A program made the translations under genes and the position numbers. Below are positions 1-6,806 of a stretch of 35,192 bases of DNA, piece after piece. The notes beneath the pieces were generated by a model, which ran no database searches, was not told the origin of the DNA, and saw only the letters and a program-made list of their open reading frames with translations. Position 1 is the stretch's first letter, and each line of letters starts with the position of its first letter. Source of the stretch: Paenibacillus tyrphae (GTDB taxonomy: Bacteria; Bacillota; Bacilli; Paenibacillales; NBRC-103111); NCBI RefSeq assembly GCF_027925525.1, contig NZ_BSDJ01000050.1:1-35192 (forward strand), written 5' to 3'.

Positions 1-1
1 T

Positions 2-103
2 AAAGATCTGGGTTCAGCCCTTCAAGCTTATCTGCGATGGCGAAATAAAAACAAACGTCATGCTGCTATTTTACGTGAGCAAAACAAGATCAAGGTTGTC
101 TGA
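2..103 (+). CDS. C-terminal end of a probable IS630-type transposase (partial)
   Basis: An open frame runs in from the left edge for 33 codons and stops with TGA. Its end reads roughly DLGSALQAYLRWRNKNKR followed by a charged tail ending KIKVV. The pattern of a DL, an AYLxWRN block and then a basic stretch resembles the C-terminus of IS630/Tc1-mariner-type DDE transposases, where this part follows the last catalytic acid. No catalytic residue is inside the window, so the family call rests on this short tail from memory. Its stop codon coincides with the point where homology to yhaM begins, so the element's end may have truncated that gene. It could instead be another basic C-terminus. Confidence 0.4.
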   Translation, partial: KDLGSALQAYLRWRNKNKRHAAILREQNKIKVV

Positions 104-679
104 TGAGGCACTAGCGGAGAAATCCCGGAAGCTCTGGGATGTTTCTCCTGCCGATAAAGAGACATACTTCCCGATGATGCTGGTGAAAGTGCAGGGGCTC
201 GTTCAAATGTATCCTGAAAAGCCCTCAGATGAAGATTAACCGAATTCGCAAGGCAACGGAAGAGGATGGGTATACGCTGACGGACTTTATCAGATCAGCA
301 CCTATTCAACCGATTGATCTGGTACATATGATCAAGCAAACGGCAGCAAGCATTCAGGACAGTGACATTAGAAGCGTGGTGGAGTTCTGTATCAGCAAGG
401 TAGAAGAGAGGCTTATGCATTATCCGGCTGCGAAGGGAATGCATCATGCTTACTATGCAGGACTGGCTTATCATATATTTGTCTCATCACAATCTCGGGG
501 AATGGGGCAGCCCGGTGCAGCCGCAAATACCCGAGGCCGTAGCGTTGCATTATATCGACACACTGGATGCAAAGCTTCAGGCTGTTGAGGATGCGTTAGA
601 TTCGCTGCCGGATTCGGAGGAATGGACGCAGCCACTTAAGATCATTGAGAATAAACAAATATATCGGATGAAAAAATAA
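101..679 (+). pseudogene. Decayed second copy of yhaM (HD-domain 3'-5' exoribonuclease)
   Basis: This stretch aligns closely at DNA level with the intact yhaM at 8148-9104, but it is broken in several ways. The first third, including the start and most of the OB-fold, is missing and replaced by the transposase-like tail. An extra C in the run at 222-224 shifts the frame just before the MKINRIRK block. About 260 bases are absent near 476-485 compared with the intact copy (roughly 8641-8905), which removes the metal-binding HD motif and shifts the frame again. The pieces 229-480 and about 482-679 still match the intact protein. Smaller indels occur near 110-130. Without the HD catalytic motif it cannot encode an active nuclease. 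The frame starting at ATG 229 is a by-product of the first frameshift. Confidence 0.9.
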
Positions 680-703
680 ACGATTTTTTCTATGGGTACA
701 TTA

Positions 704-733
704 GAAGTCGCATATCATGCGGCTTTTTCGTTT
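704..733 (+). terminator. Rho-independent terminator after the yhaM remnant
   Basis: A stem of AGTCGCA (706-712) pairs with TGCGGCT (718-724), with one G-T wobble and a 5-base loop, and is followed by a T-rich run. It lies 25 bases after the remnant's stop codon and is probably the original terminator of that gene. Confidence 0.7.
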
Positions 734-937
734 TATGACATTGAGAAATATTACGGTAGGTGTCGGTTGCATTATTTGTGTAATCATTACTATTAAGCTG
801 TAAATGTAAGGGGATGTTAGTATATTCCAAACGAAAGTGAGAAATGAACATACACATTAATAAGGTATATAAGTAAAATGATGGAAAATGGAGGGTATCC
901 ATTTAATAAACTATAACATAGAGGAGGTAATTTATTT

Positions 938-1963
938 ATGAGAACGAAGCTTTTCCACACGTTTTTGGTCTTTTGTCTAGGTGTATTCATTTTGTTAACC
1001 GTTTGCTCAGTGTCGCCGGAACGTGTAAATGCGGCTTCCACGTCGTATGAGGCGGAAAACGGAACTATGAGCGGAACGGCGAACTCAGTTACTTGTGCGG
1101 CTTGCTCCGGCGGTTTCAAGGTTGGGCATATTGGCGGCAGCTCGACGAATTATGTGACACAGAATGTCAATGTAGTTAGAAACGGATCGTACAATATGGA
1201 TATCTACTTCCTAGTAAACGGTACGCGAGACTTATACATCAGTGTCAATGGCGGAACAGGAACGCAAAAAACGCTGAGTGGTTCAAGCTGGGGCACCCCT
1301 GTAAAAACGTCTGTGACGGTACAGTTGAATGCCGGAAACAATACGATTAAATTTTACAATCATGCGGCGAATTCGCCGGATTTGGACCGTATTGTTATAG
1401 CTAGCAGTTCAGTTACGGCAGGCTGGACCGAGATACCTTGGGACACGAATTCTTATTACGTACAGAACAGGACAGGAGCGCCTATGTCCGAACGATTTTG
1501 GATCGTAAATGGTGTTTATACTACCCGGGTTTACGCAGGTGAGGAGCGGGTTGAGATGCGCTGGGATAATTGGACCGATCAAAACAAAGACAATATGTGG
1601 GAGGCCGACGTCATGTTCGAGCCTGGAACGGAAAAGACCGCCATTATGCAGATCAAGAGCAACACTGGCGGCGAACCGATCTATATTCAGGCAACGGCCG
1701 ATGGCAACCTTCGCAACAATGGCGATCCTACTAACATCGCGACAAACATGGCAGGCACTTGGTTTAATCTCAAATGTGCCTTTAATCCTGCAACTGGTGT
1801 AGCTCGCATCTGGATCAACGATGTTTTGGTAAAAACTCGACAGTACAATACTACTGACCGTGCTTGGTACTTCAAGAACGGAACGTACAACAACGGAATT
1901 TCGAAGGGCAATTATTCCGAGGCGCACTTCAAGAACTTGCGAATGTATCGAAAAGACAATTAG
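938..1963 (+). CDS. Secreted CBM6/35 protein with lyase-like jelly-roll domain
   Basis: A 341-residue exported protein with a strong GAGGAGG site 10 bases upstream of its ATG. Residues 1-32 form a signal peptide (basic start, hydrophobic core, cleavage near VNA-A). Residues about 35-155 are a carbohydrate-binding module of the CBM6/CBM35 type: it starts with the typical YEAENG and ends with DLDRIVIA. Residues about 160-341 form a second beta-sandwich. Three spaced blocks there resemble the signature blocks of PL7/PL20-type lyase jelly rolls: ERVEMR (203-208, compare R-T/S-E-L-R), MQIK (237-240, compare QIH) and YFKNGTYNN (311-319, compare YFKAGxYxQ). The usual catalytic His of QIH is Lys here, so activity or substrate may differ. 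Likely role: binding, and perhaps cleaving, an acidic polysaccharide outside the cell. The gene appears monocistronic. Confidence 0.7.
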   Translation: MRTKLFHTFLVFCLGVFILLTVCSVSPERVNAASTSYEAENGTMSGTANSVTCAACSGGFKVGHIGGSSTNYVTQNVNVVRNGSYNMDIYFLVNGTRDLYISVNGGTGTQKTLSGSSWGTPVKTSVTVQLNAGNNTIKFYNHAANSPDLDRIVIASSSVTAGWTEIPWDTNSYYVQNRTGAPMSERFWIVNGVYTTRVYAGEERVEMRWDNWTDQNKDNMWEADVMFEPGTEKTAIMQIKSNTGGEPIYIQATADGNLRNNGDPTNIATNMAGTWFNLKCAFNPATGVARIWINDVLVKTRQYNTTDRAWYFKNGTYNNGISKGNYSEAHFKNLRMYRKDN

Positions 1964-1980
1964 GAATAACACATACCTGC

Positions 1981-2017
1981 ATGAGCGGATTCTTGATTCA
2001 GAGAATTCGCTCATTTT
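1981..2017 (+). terminator. Rho-independent terminator of the CBM gene
   Basis: ATGAGCGGATTCT (from 1981) pairs with AGAATTCGCTCAT (ending 2013), with one wobble, and is followed by TTTT. It begins 17 bases after the stop codon. From here to 2299 there is no convincing gene. The stretch is very AT-rich after 2120 and presumably carries the promoter of the next gene. A 12-codon frame at 2079-2117 follows a GGGAGG but is too short to call. Confidence 0.75.
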
Positions 2018-2299
2018 CATGCAAATGCAAAGAGATTGAAAAAGGTCGCAGCGGTTGCCTGCTGTCGGGAGGTGTTTTATGAACTATCAACCTGTTCCTA
2101 CTGCTCAAGCAGATTAAAGAATCATTCATTGTTAACATAAAAATTATTATGTAAACAAAATACGTGTTTTTATCTACAAAAAAGCTGTTTAATGTTACAT
2201 AAGTTTCTTTTTATATTTTAAATTTACATATATAACTATATATGGTACATTAAAGTGGATAACGCTTTGTATTCAAATTCACTATGGGGAGGTATTTGA

Positions 2300-2776
2300 A
2301 TGAATTTGAAAAAAGTTGTATCTGTTTTGGTTCTTGGTGGAAGCATGGCTTTGTTGTCACAATCCGTTTTTGCAACAAACAGTCCCGCAGTATATATTGG
2401 AAAAGAACAAAAAGTTCAAACAAATGAGGTTGTTACTCCAAGTCGCACTTTTGCGCTGGGCACTATTTTCCTTGATGTTTTCCTGCAACCCGGTGCACGT
2501 GTATCGTCATGGGATAATGGTCAAATTTACAATTCAACGTATCCACACACAGTAACTTGGCGGATTGAGCAAAGAAAAGCTAATCAAGGTGATCCGGATC
2601 CAGATGTTACGTACAGACTCAAAGCGACTAACGGCGAACCCAATATTAGGATCGACTTAGTAGGAAAGGACAAACGTTTCCTACAAGTTCAACTTGGAGT
2701 GGGACAATATTATATAGAAGCTAGAAACTGGGGAAATTCGGTTGCTGACGTATACTCTACTTTGGGTAACCCATAG
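2300..2776 (+). CDS. Small secreted protein of unknown function
   Basis: A 158-residue protein with a clear site (GGGGAGG, 7 bases before ATG). The first 25 residues are a textbook signal peptide (MNLKK, a hydrophobic stretch, then VFA-T). The mature part of about 130 residues alternates polar and hydrophobic residues, as in a beta-sandwich, with many aromatic positions (for example the VTWRIEQR and YYIEARNW regions) and no cysteines. I do not recognise the family. It has its own AT-rich upstream region and a very strong terminator, so it is probably transcribed alone. It could be a small extracellular binding or adhesion protein, but nothing in the sequence shows a ligand. Base composition is more AT-rich than the genes further right. 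Confidence 0.75.
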   Translation: MNLKKVVSVLVLGGSMALLSQSVFATNSPAVYIGKEQKVQTNEVVTPSRTFALGTIFLDVFLQPGARVSSWDNGQIYNSTYPHTVTWRIEQRKANQGDPDPDVTYRLKATNGEPNIRIDLVGKDKRFLQVQLGVGQYYIEARNWGNSVADVYSTLGNP

Positions 2777-2781
2777 TATAT

Positions 2782-2825
2782 AAAAATAGGAATTTGCCAT
2801 TAAGAAGTGGCAAATTCCTATTTTT
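2782..2825. terminator. Perfect 18-bp inverted repeat, bidirectional terminator
   Basis: The arm at 2782-2799 (AAAAATAGGAATTTGCCA) is an exact inverted copy of 2808-2825, with an 8-base loop. The A-run and T-run at the two ends make it usable in both directions. It starts 5 bases after the stop of the small secreted protein gene. Confidence 0.9.
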
Positions 2826-2964
2826 ATGACTCTTATTGCTGAAAAAACGAAATTCGTCGTCTAACTATTGAACTAAAAGGTTGCGTGTTTCTTGTAAAAC
2901 AGTTGTTTAGTAGAGGTGTTTTCATGAAAAGCAACTGTCGGGTGACAAGAAGATTATCTCATTT

Positions 2965-2990
2965 AAAGCCGTATAAATACCGGCTTTTTT
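2965..2990 (+). terminator. Stand-alone terminator-like hairpin
   Basis: AAAGCCG (2965-2971) pairs with CGGCTTT (2981-2987), followed by a T run. No convincing gene precedes it. A weak frame with a possible AGAGGTG site starts at ATG 2924. ACAGTTG near 2899 and CAACTGT near 2934 can also pair. It may end a small RNA or a leader, or be left over from a lost gene. Confidence 0.5.
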
Positions 2991-3043
2991 TGATTTATGG
3001 GATAAAGTTCTTATCAAAATCCTTTCTTTGCGCTGCAGGGAGC

Positions 3044-3451
3044 TTATTCCTCATTTTCGCGTTCGCACATAACTTCAGTGAACAAATTTAATGGAAACAG
3101 AGTAGGAACTACCGGGCCCGGGAGCTTGACAAACTCGACAAAATCTCTTCCGACGCGGATTAATTTGCCGCGCAGCTCTCCTATATCTTCTGCAGTGGCC
3201 GTCACATCAAAGGGCTTTTCTGTTTTAACGCGCTCGTTCAGGACGATAAAGAAGGATGTTTTGATAACCACTTCCGTTCGCCCCACTGTAAAAGATAACG
3301 ACGTCACGTTGGAGAGCTTACCTGTCGTTTTTGTCAGCTCTGGAAATCCTGGTTGGAACACGGTTACCGTCCGACCCACAAGCGGTTGTAAGCGTTGAAC
3401 CAACGTGATGTTCTGAGGGGCCGGACAGCCATGAATGCTGATATCACTCAT
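3044..3451 (-). CDS. Small Sm-like (DUF2642-like) protein, possibly spore-associated
   Basis: A 135-residue protein. The ATG at 3451 is chosen because a perfect AGGAGG lies 8 bases before it; the longer upstream frame has no such site. It holds two similar halves. Residues about 15-60 contain LQPLVGRTVTVFQPG. Residues about 85-125 contain GELRGKLIRVGRDFVEF followed by a short hydrophobic strand. This layout of a Gly-rich turn, then 'VGxDFVEF', is typical of the small SH3/Sm-like proteins (DUF2642 type) found in Bacillus and Paenibacillus, several of which are spore-coat related. The family call is by pattern only. It is transcribed divergently from the beta-propeller gene, with about 176 bases between them. 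There is no signal peptide or membrane segment, so it should be cytoplasmic. Confidence 0.7.
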   Translation of the reverse strand: MSDISIHGCPAPQNITLVQRLQPLVGRTVTVFQPGFPELTKTTGKLSNVTSLSFTVGRTEVVIKTSFFIVLNERVKTEKPFDVTATAEDIGELRGKLIRVGRDFVEFVKLPGPVVPTLFPLNLFTEVMCERENEE

Positions 3452-3627
3452 AAAATCTCCTCCTGTAAGAAACTGACTAACACTTAATTTTATGTTGAGC
3501 CCGAAATTATGTTTGGGCGGATCGTACGAGGGACATCCGACAGATGCTTTCCAAGAAGTTTCGTCGGGATTTTTCGTTTGCCTGCTAAAGGCATATAACC
3601 AAACATCTTGCATCGGTCCTGAATAAA

Positions 3628-4716
3628 ATGAAAAAAATATGGAATGCCCATAAGGAGGAGATTCCGATTAGCGCAATAAGAGTCATTAAGACGATACGAG
3701 TGGGGGAGGGCCCTACCGATATTGTATTAAACCAACGCACAAACAAGCTGTACGTGGCGAACAACAGGAGCGACAGCGTATCGGTCATTAACAGCGGAAC
3801 CAATCGAGTCATCGCAACCATCAAAGGTGTGACGGATGCGGCTACTGTTGCCGTCAACCCGTTTACGAACCGGATTTACGTCGCCGGATCAGGGGGGAAA
3901 TTATTCATCATCGACGGCAGGACGGATACTCTTATCAAAACGTTCAACGTCGGAGGAGCTTTTACATCGATTGCGGTAAATGTGCGTACCAATCTGATCT
4001 ACTCGCTGAACATACTGAAAAACGCTGTAACCGTCATTGACGGCAGGCGCAAAAAAATTGTGGCGACCATAAAAGTCGGTAAGCAGAACCCGGCTGCTGC
4101 GTTGCCAGATACGGTCGGTGTCAATCCATTCGTCAATCGCATCTTCGTCTTGAATACAGGTGCGAATACAATGTCCGTTATCGACGGATGCACGAATAAG
4201 GTGGTCAAGACGATCAAAATCGGGAATAAACCTTCCTCGCTTGCCATTAATTTACGTACGGACCGGATCTATGCCGTGACTTCAACGAAGGCTGGCACTG
4301 TCGCCGTCGTCGACGGGCGCAATAATAAGCTGATTAAGATCATCTCAGGTGTTGGCAGCGTCGGTACCATGGGCATCAACGAGGTCACAAACCGGATTTA
4401 TGCACCGGATGATACGACGGGCAGCCGAAACGTGGCGGTCATCAACGGCGCCAACAACAAAGTGATCGCTACGGTCGTGAACGGTGAATCTCCGGTGCTG
4501 GCACTCGTGAACAGGAAGCTGAATCGTATTTACGTTGCCACCGCCATTGGGGACACGTCTCGAGAAAGAGTATTCGTCATTAACGGGGCGAATAACAAGA
4601 TCATAGCCAACGTCCGAGTCGGGCTCAGCACATTATCAGGTGTCGTCAACGAGAAGAACAATCGCGTTTATATGGCGAATCAAGGCGAGAACACGATATC
4701 GGTTATAGCGGGGTAA
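3628..4716 (+). CDS. YVTN-type beta-propeller repeat protein
   Basis: A 362-residue protein made almost wholly of about eight repeats of roughly 42 residues. Each follows the pattern N-xx-TN-x-IYVxN, a gap, VxVIDG, a gap, then NKVIATIxVG, so it is a YVTN/YncE-type beta-propeller. There is no signal peptide, hence probably cytoplasmic or surface-associated by another route; propellers of this type bind partner proteins or ligands. The start is uncertain. ATG 3628 has no ribosome binding site, while a perfect AAGGAGGAG lies at 3652-3660, inside the frame, with an in-frame ATT at 3667 at ideal spacing (8 bases). Translation may therefore begin at ATT 3667, losing 13 residues that are not part of any repeat. 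A tnpB element was inserted just 15 bases after the stop. A similar propeller, but secreted, is encoded at 31758-33164. Confidence 0.85.
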   Translation: MKKIWNAHKEEIPISAIRVIKTIRVGEGPTDIVLNQRTNKLYVANNRSDSVSVINSGTNRVIATIKGVTDAATVAVNPFTNRIYVAGSGGKLFIIDGRTDTLIKTFNVGGAFTSIAVNVRTNLIYSLNILKNAVTVIDGRRKKIVATIKVGKQNPAAALPDTVGVNPFVNRIFVLNTGANTMSVIDGCTNKVVKTIKIGNKPSSLAINLRTDRIYAVTSTKAGTVAVVDGRNNKLIKIISGVGSVGTMGINEVTNRIYAPDDTTGSRNVAVINGANNKVIATVVNGESPVLALVNRKLNRIYVATAIGDTSRERVFVINGANNKIIANVRVGLSTLSGVVNEKNNRVYMANQGENTISVIAG

Positions 4717-4730
4717 TCATAATAGAATTT

Positions 4731-4866
4731 TTGAACACTCCCACCACCTGTGCTAATGGCGTTGAGGTGGGGAATTCTTGCGAACAGAGAAGCATTCTTC
4801 TCTTCTTGAGCAAGCGATCCCTGCGGTTCCCGCAGTTCAGTTGGCCTTCGCCAACAAACGCAGTCC
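4731..4866 (-). ncRNA. Probable omega-RNA (reRNA) scaffold of the TnpB element
   Basis: Read on the minus strand, the end of tnpB and the right end form a run of hairpins. GTTGGC/GCCAAC (4840-4845 with 4850-4855) lies inside tnpB. CTGCGG/CCGCAG (4821-4826 with 4830-4835) follows, then AGAGAA/TTCTCT (4786-4791 with 4798-4803), enclosed by a CTTGC/GCAAG pairing (near 4777 and 4810), and last the terminal stem at 4744-4770. This overlap of the tnpB 3' end with the right end is the known layout of omega-RNAs that guide TnpB. The guide would continue past 4731 into the flank, beginning AAATTCTATTATGATTAC. The 5' border of the RNA cannot be fixed from sequence. Confidence 0.7.
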
Positions 4867-5946
4867 TTCTTGCAAGATGTTCATGCTGGCATTGTGGTCA
4901 CGGTCATGGTTCGTCCCGCATCCTGAGCAGGTCCACACTCGCAAGTTTAGATTTTTCACTTCGGGGTTGCGCGATTGGCATACATGACAAAGTTGACTGC
5001 TTGGATAGTTTTTGGCGACCATGCTGATCGTGCGACCATACCACGTTGCTTTATATTCCAGCATCGTGCGAAGGGTTGACCAGCTCGCTTCGGCAATGGA
5101 CTTTGCTAACTTGTGATTTTTCATTAGATTTTGAACCTGCAAATCTTCCAGACAGATCGTTTGGTTTTCACGAATCCACTTGGTCGAGAGCTGATGTAGA
5201 AAATCTTGCCGAGCGTTAGCGATTCGCTCATGTATGCGAGCGACTTTTTGCTTCGCTTTTCGATAGCCCGATCCACCTTTTAGTCGACGAGACAAACGTC
5301 GCTGCCAAAACGCAAGTTGCTTTTCGTAGGTGCGCAGGTACTTGGGGCTCAGAGCGTTTTCTCCGCTGCTGCAAACGGCAAACGACTTGATGCCGAGGTC
5401 TATGCCAATGGCGGTATCCACGTGAGGAAGCGGCTGGATGTCTACTTCACACAGGATCGAAACGAAATACTTGCCTGTGCCGTTTCGACGCACCGTAGCA
5501 GACAAGATCCGTCCTTCGATTTCACGGGATTTGGCAAAGCGCACCCATCCCAACTTCGGAAGCTTCAGCAGATCGCAGGCAACGGCAATATTGCCGTTCG
5601 TGAACTTCGTGGTGTAGCTTTGGACGGGATTGCGTTTGCTCTTGAAACGAGGCGGATCGTTTTGCTTTCGAAAGAAGCGATCAAACGCATCGGCCAGGCT
5701 GCGAACGGCGGATTGCAAAGCAATGCTGTCCGCGTCCTTGAGCCAAGGCCATTCCTTTTTCAACGCTGGCAGCCCGGTTGCACGGGTCTGGTAAGACAAG
5801 CCTCTGCCTGTTTCTTGGAAGGTGGCGTTCCACCTCGCAAGGAAGTGGTTAAAGACAAAGCGAGCGCATCCAAACATCTGATGGATCAGAGTCGTTTGCT
5901 CCTCCGTAGGGTAGATGCGAAAGCGAAAAGCTTTATGATGCAACAT
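4837..5946 (-). CDS. tnpB: TnpB, RNA-guided RuvC-type nuclease of an IS605-family element
   Basis: A 369-residue OrfB/TnpB protein, close to the usual 370-400. ATG 5946 is chosen because the protein then opens with the family's typical KAFRFRIYPTEEQ, and GAGG lies 9 bases upstream. The RuvC active site looks complete: D183 in GIDLG, E267 in CLEDL and D350 in DRDHNAS. A four-cysteine zinc ribbon is present (C320, C323, C340, C343). The N-terminal helical RNA/DNA-binding part (residues 1-175) is intact. Known TnpB proteins cut double-stranded DNA next to a short target-adjacent motif, guided by an RNA from the element's right end, which preserves the element at sites where it has been excised. 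The frame is unbroken with all catalytic residues, so it is probably functional. Confidence 0.95.
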   Translation of the reverse strand: MLHHKAFRFRIYPTEEQTTLIHQMFGCARFVFNHFLARWNATFQETGRGLSYQTRATGLPALKKEWPWLKDADSIALQSAVRSLADAFDRFFRKQNDPPRFKSKRNPVQSYTTKFTNGNIAVACDLLKLPKLGWVRFAKSREIEGRILSATVRRNGTGKYFVSILCEVDIQPLPHVDTAIGIDLGIKSFAVCSSGENALSPKYLRTYEKQLAFWQRRLSRRLKGGSGYRKAKQKVARIHERIANARQDFLHQLSTKWIRENQTICLEDLQVQNLMKNHKLAKSIAEASWSTLRTMLEYKATWYGRTISMVAKNYPSSQLCHVCQSRNPEVKNLNLRVWTCSGCGTNHDRDHNASMNILQEGLRLLAKAN

Positions 5947-6075
5947 GCGAGCATTTACCTCTTTTGGTGATTTTATTACAATCATAGCACGTATGTTCGC
6001 ACTCGTACACAAGAAATGCTGATTCATCTCCCCCTTATCGAAGAGGGAGTCTTCTCAGCCTTAACGATAAATTAT

Positions 6076-6112
6076 CAGAGTGGGAGCAGGACTTCCACTC
6101 TGTTTTTGTTTT
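6076..6112 (+). terminator. Terminator separated from its gene by the tnpB element
   Basis: CAGAGTGG (6076-6083) pairs with CCACTCTG (6095-6102), followed by TTTTTGTTTTT. It lies 10 bases outside the element's left end and points along the plus strand. No plus-strand gene precedes it except the propeller gene at 3628-4716, so removing the element would restore a normal gene-terminator spacing. Confidence 0.8.
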
Positions 6113-6176
6113 TGGTAAGGTAGAGGTATGGAGACGAACATTCTTGTTAATGCACCAACGGGTGGGAGGACAGGCC

Positions 6177-6650
6177 ATGAACAAAAAAGAACAGGTCATA
6201 GTGGGGTTCAGGGACTTATTCAACAAGATGGTTTGGCTTAATAAGTTTAAGATGGAAGACCGTCTTAGGGGTTATAAGCCTTCCGAAGTACATTGCATCG
6301 AATACATTGAAAGAAATGTAGATTCCAACGTGACAAAACTTGCAGAGTCCCTTTATATGACTACAGGTGCCATAAGTAAAATAACGAAGAAGCTCATAAA
6401 AAAAGGCCTTATCGAAAGCTACCAGAAGCCGGATAACAAGAAAGAAATCTATTTCAGGCTTACGGAGCAAGGAAAAGTAATTGATAAAATCCATGAGGAA
6501 CTGCACAGAGAGTTTCAAGAGCGGGATAAAGCCGTATTTGATCAGGTAACCGAAGAACAATTTGACAGTATGCTTAGCTTCGTGGAAAAGTATAGCAGGC
6601 ATTTGGATGCAGAAATAAAGAAGCAGGGTATAGATTTTAATTCGGATTAA
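6177..6650 (+). CDS. MarR-family transcriptional regulator
   Basis: A 157-residue regulator. ATG 6177 is chosen because GGGAGG (6163-6169) lies about 7 bases before it and the protein then opens MNKKEQV. The winged helix spans residues about 35-105: a first helix in PSEVHCIEYIE, the HTH in NVTKLAESLYMTTGAISKI with recognition helix TKKLIKKGLI, and the wing in YQKPDNKKEIYFRLTEQG with its typical D-N-K-K and R-L-T. Helices at both ends should form the dimer interface. The gene has its own terminator (6678-6712) and is followed by an MFS pump whose promoter carries paired inverted repeats. MarR proteins usually repress such pumps and let go on binding a small aromatic compound; that this one does so here is inferred from position. 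Confidence 0.9.
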   Translation: MNKKEQVIVGFRDLFNKMVWLNKFKMEDRLRGYKPSEVHCIEYIERNVDSNVTKLAESLYMTTGAISKITKKLIKKGLIESYQKPDNKKEIYFRLTEQGKVIDKIHEELHREFQERDKAVFDQVTEEQFDSMLSFVEKYSRHLDAEIKKQGIDFNSD

Positions 6651-6677
6651 AGTTGAATAATGAAAATGAAACCACAG

Positions 6678-6712
6678 GCAGCCGGGCTCTATTGAGAACG
6701 GCTGCATTTTTA
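6678..6712 (+). terminator. Rho-independent terminator after the MarR gene
   Basis: GCAGCCG (6678-6684) pairs exactly with CGGCTGC (6699-6705), followed by ATTTTTATTG. It separates the regulator's transcript from the pump gene, so the pump should rely on its own promoter. Confidence 0.8.
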
Positions 6713-6722
6713 TTGCTTTTAT

Positions 6723-6780
6723 TTTGTTGCCAAGGAAGCAAAATAATGATACGATGTTTTTGCTTCCAAGGAAGCGAAAT
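6723..6780 (+). promoter_or_regulatory. Pump promoter with two related inverted-repeat operators
   Basis: A promoter fits TTGCCA (6727-6732), 17 bases, TACGAT (6750-6755). Two copies of a related inverted repeat flank it. The first (TTGCC-AA-GGAAGCAA, centred 6732/6733) covers the -35 box. The second (TTGCTTCC-AA-GGAAGCGAA, centred 6768/6769) sits just after the expected start point. The second has perfect GCTTCC/GGAAGC arms around AA; the first has two mismatches. The centres are 36 bases apart. The likely binder is the MarR protein encoded immediately upstream. Confidence 0.75.
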
Positions 6781-6806
6781 CATTACTTTTTGAGGGGAGA
6801 ATTTAA

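Larger units (their letters stand above)
4731..6066 (-). mobile_element. IS200/IS605-family (IS1341-type, tnpB-only) insertion element
   Basis: The element carries one gene, tnpB, and no Y1 transposase tnpA. The right end, read on the minus strand, finishes with a stem-loop (4744-4770) and GTGTTCAA ending at 4731. The left end begins at about 6066 and has a hairpin at 6028-6049 (CTCCCCCTT and AAGAGGGAG). The bases just outside the left end read TTTAT on the minus strand (complement of 6067-6071), which fits the T-rich 5-base target of this family. Boundaries are inferred from these features and could be off by a few bases. Without tnpA it needs a transposase from elsewhere. It lies between the propeller gene's stop (4716) and a terminator at 6076, which probably once belonged together. 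Confidence 0.8.

Noticed and set aside
1409..2020. 203-codon open frame on the minus strand across the CBM gene
   Set aside because: It lies opposite a well-supported secreted protein gene, has no ribosome site, and its translation shows no family features.
2079..2117. 12-codon frame after GGGAGG
   Set aside because: Too short and not followed by an attenuator-type structure, so a leader peptide cannot be supported.
2885..3091. 68-codon plus-strand frame
   Set aside because: It runs through a terminator hairpin and into the 3' end of the opposite gene, and has no recognisable domain.
3700..4716. CRISPR-like periodicity in the propeller gene
   Set aside because: The periodic sequence is protein repeat structure (about 126 bases per blade), with diverged DNA and no spacer pattern.
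5317..5970. 217-codon plus-strand frame over tnpB
   Set aside because: It is antisense to an intact tnpB with full catalytic motifs. No independent support.
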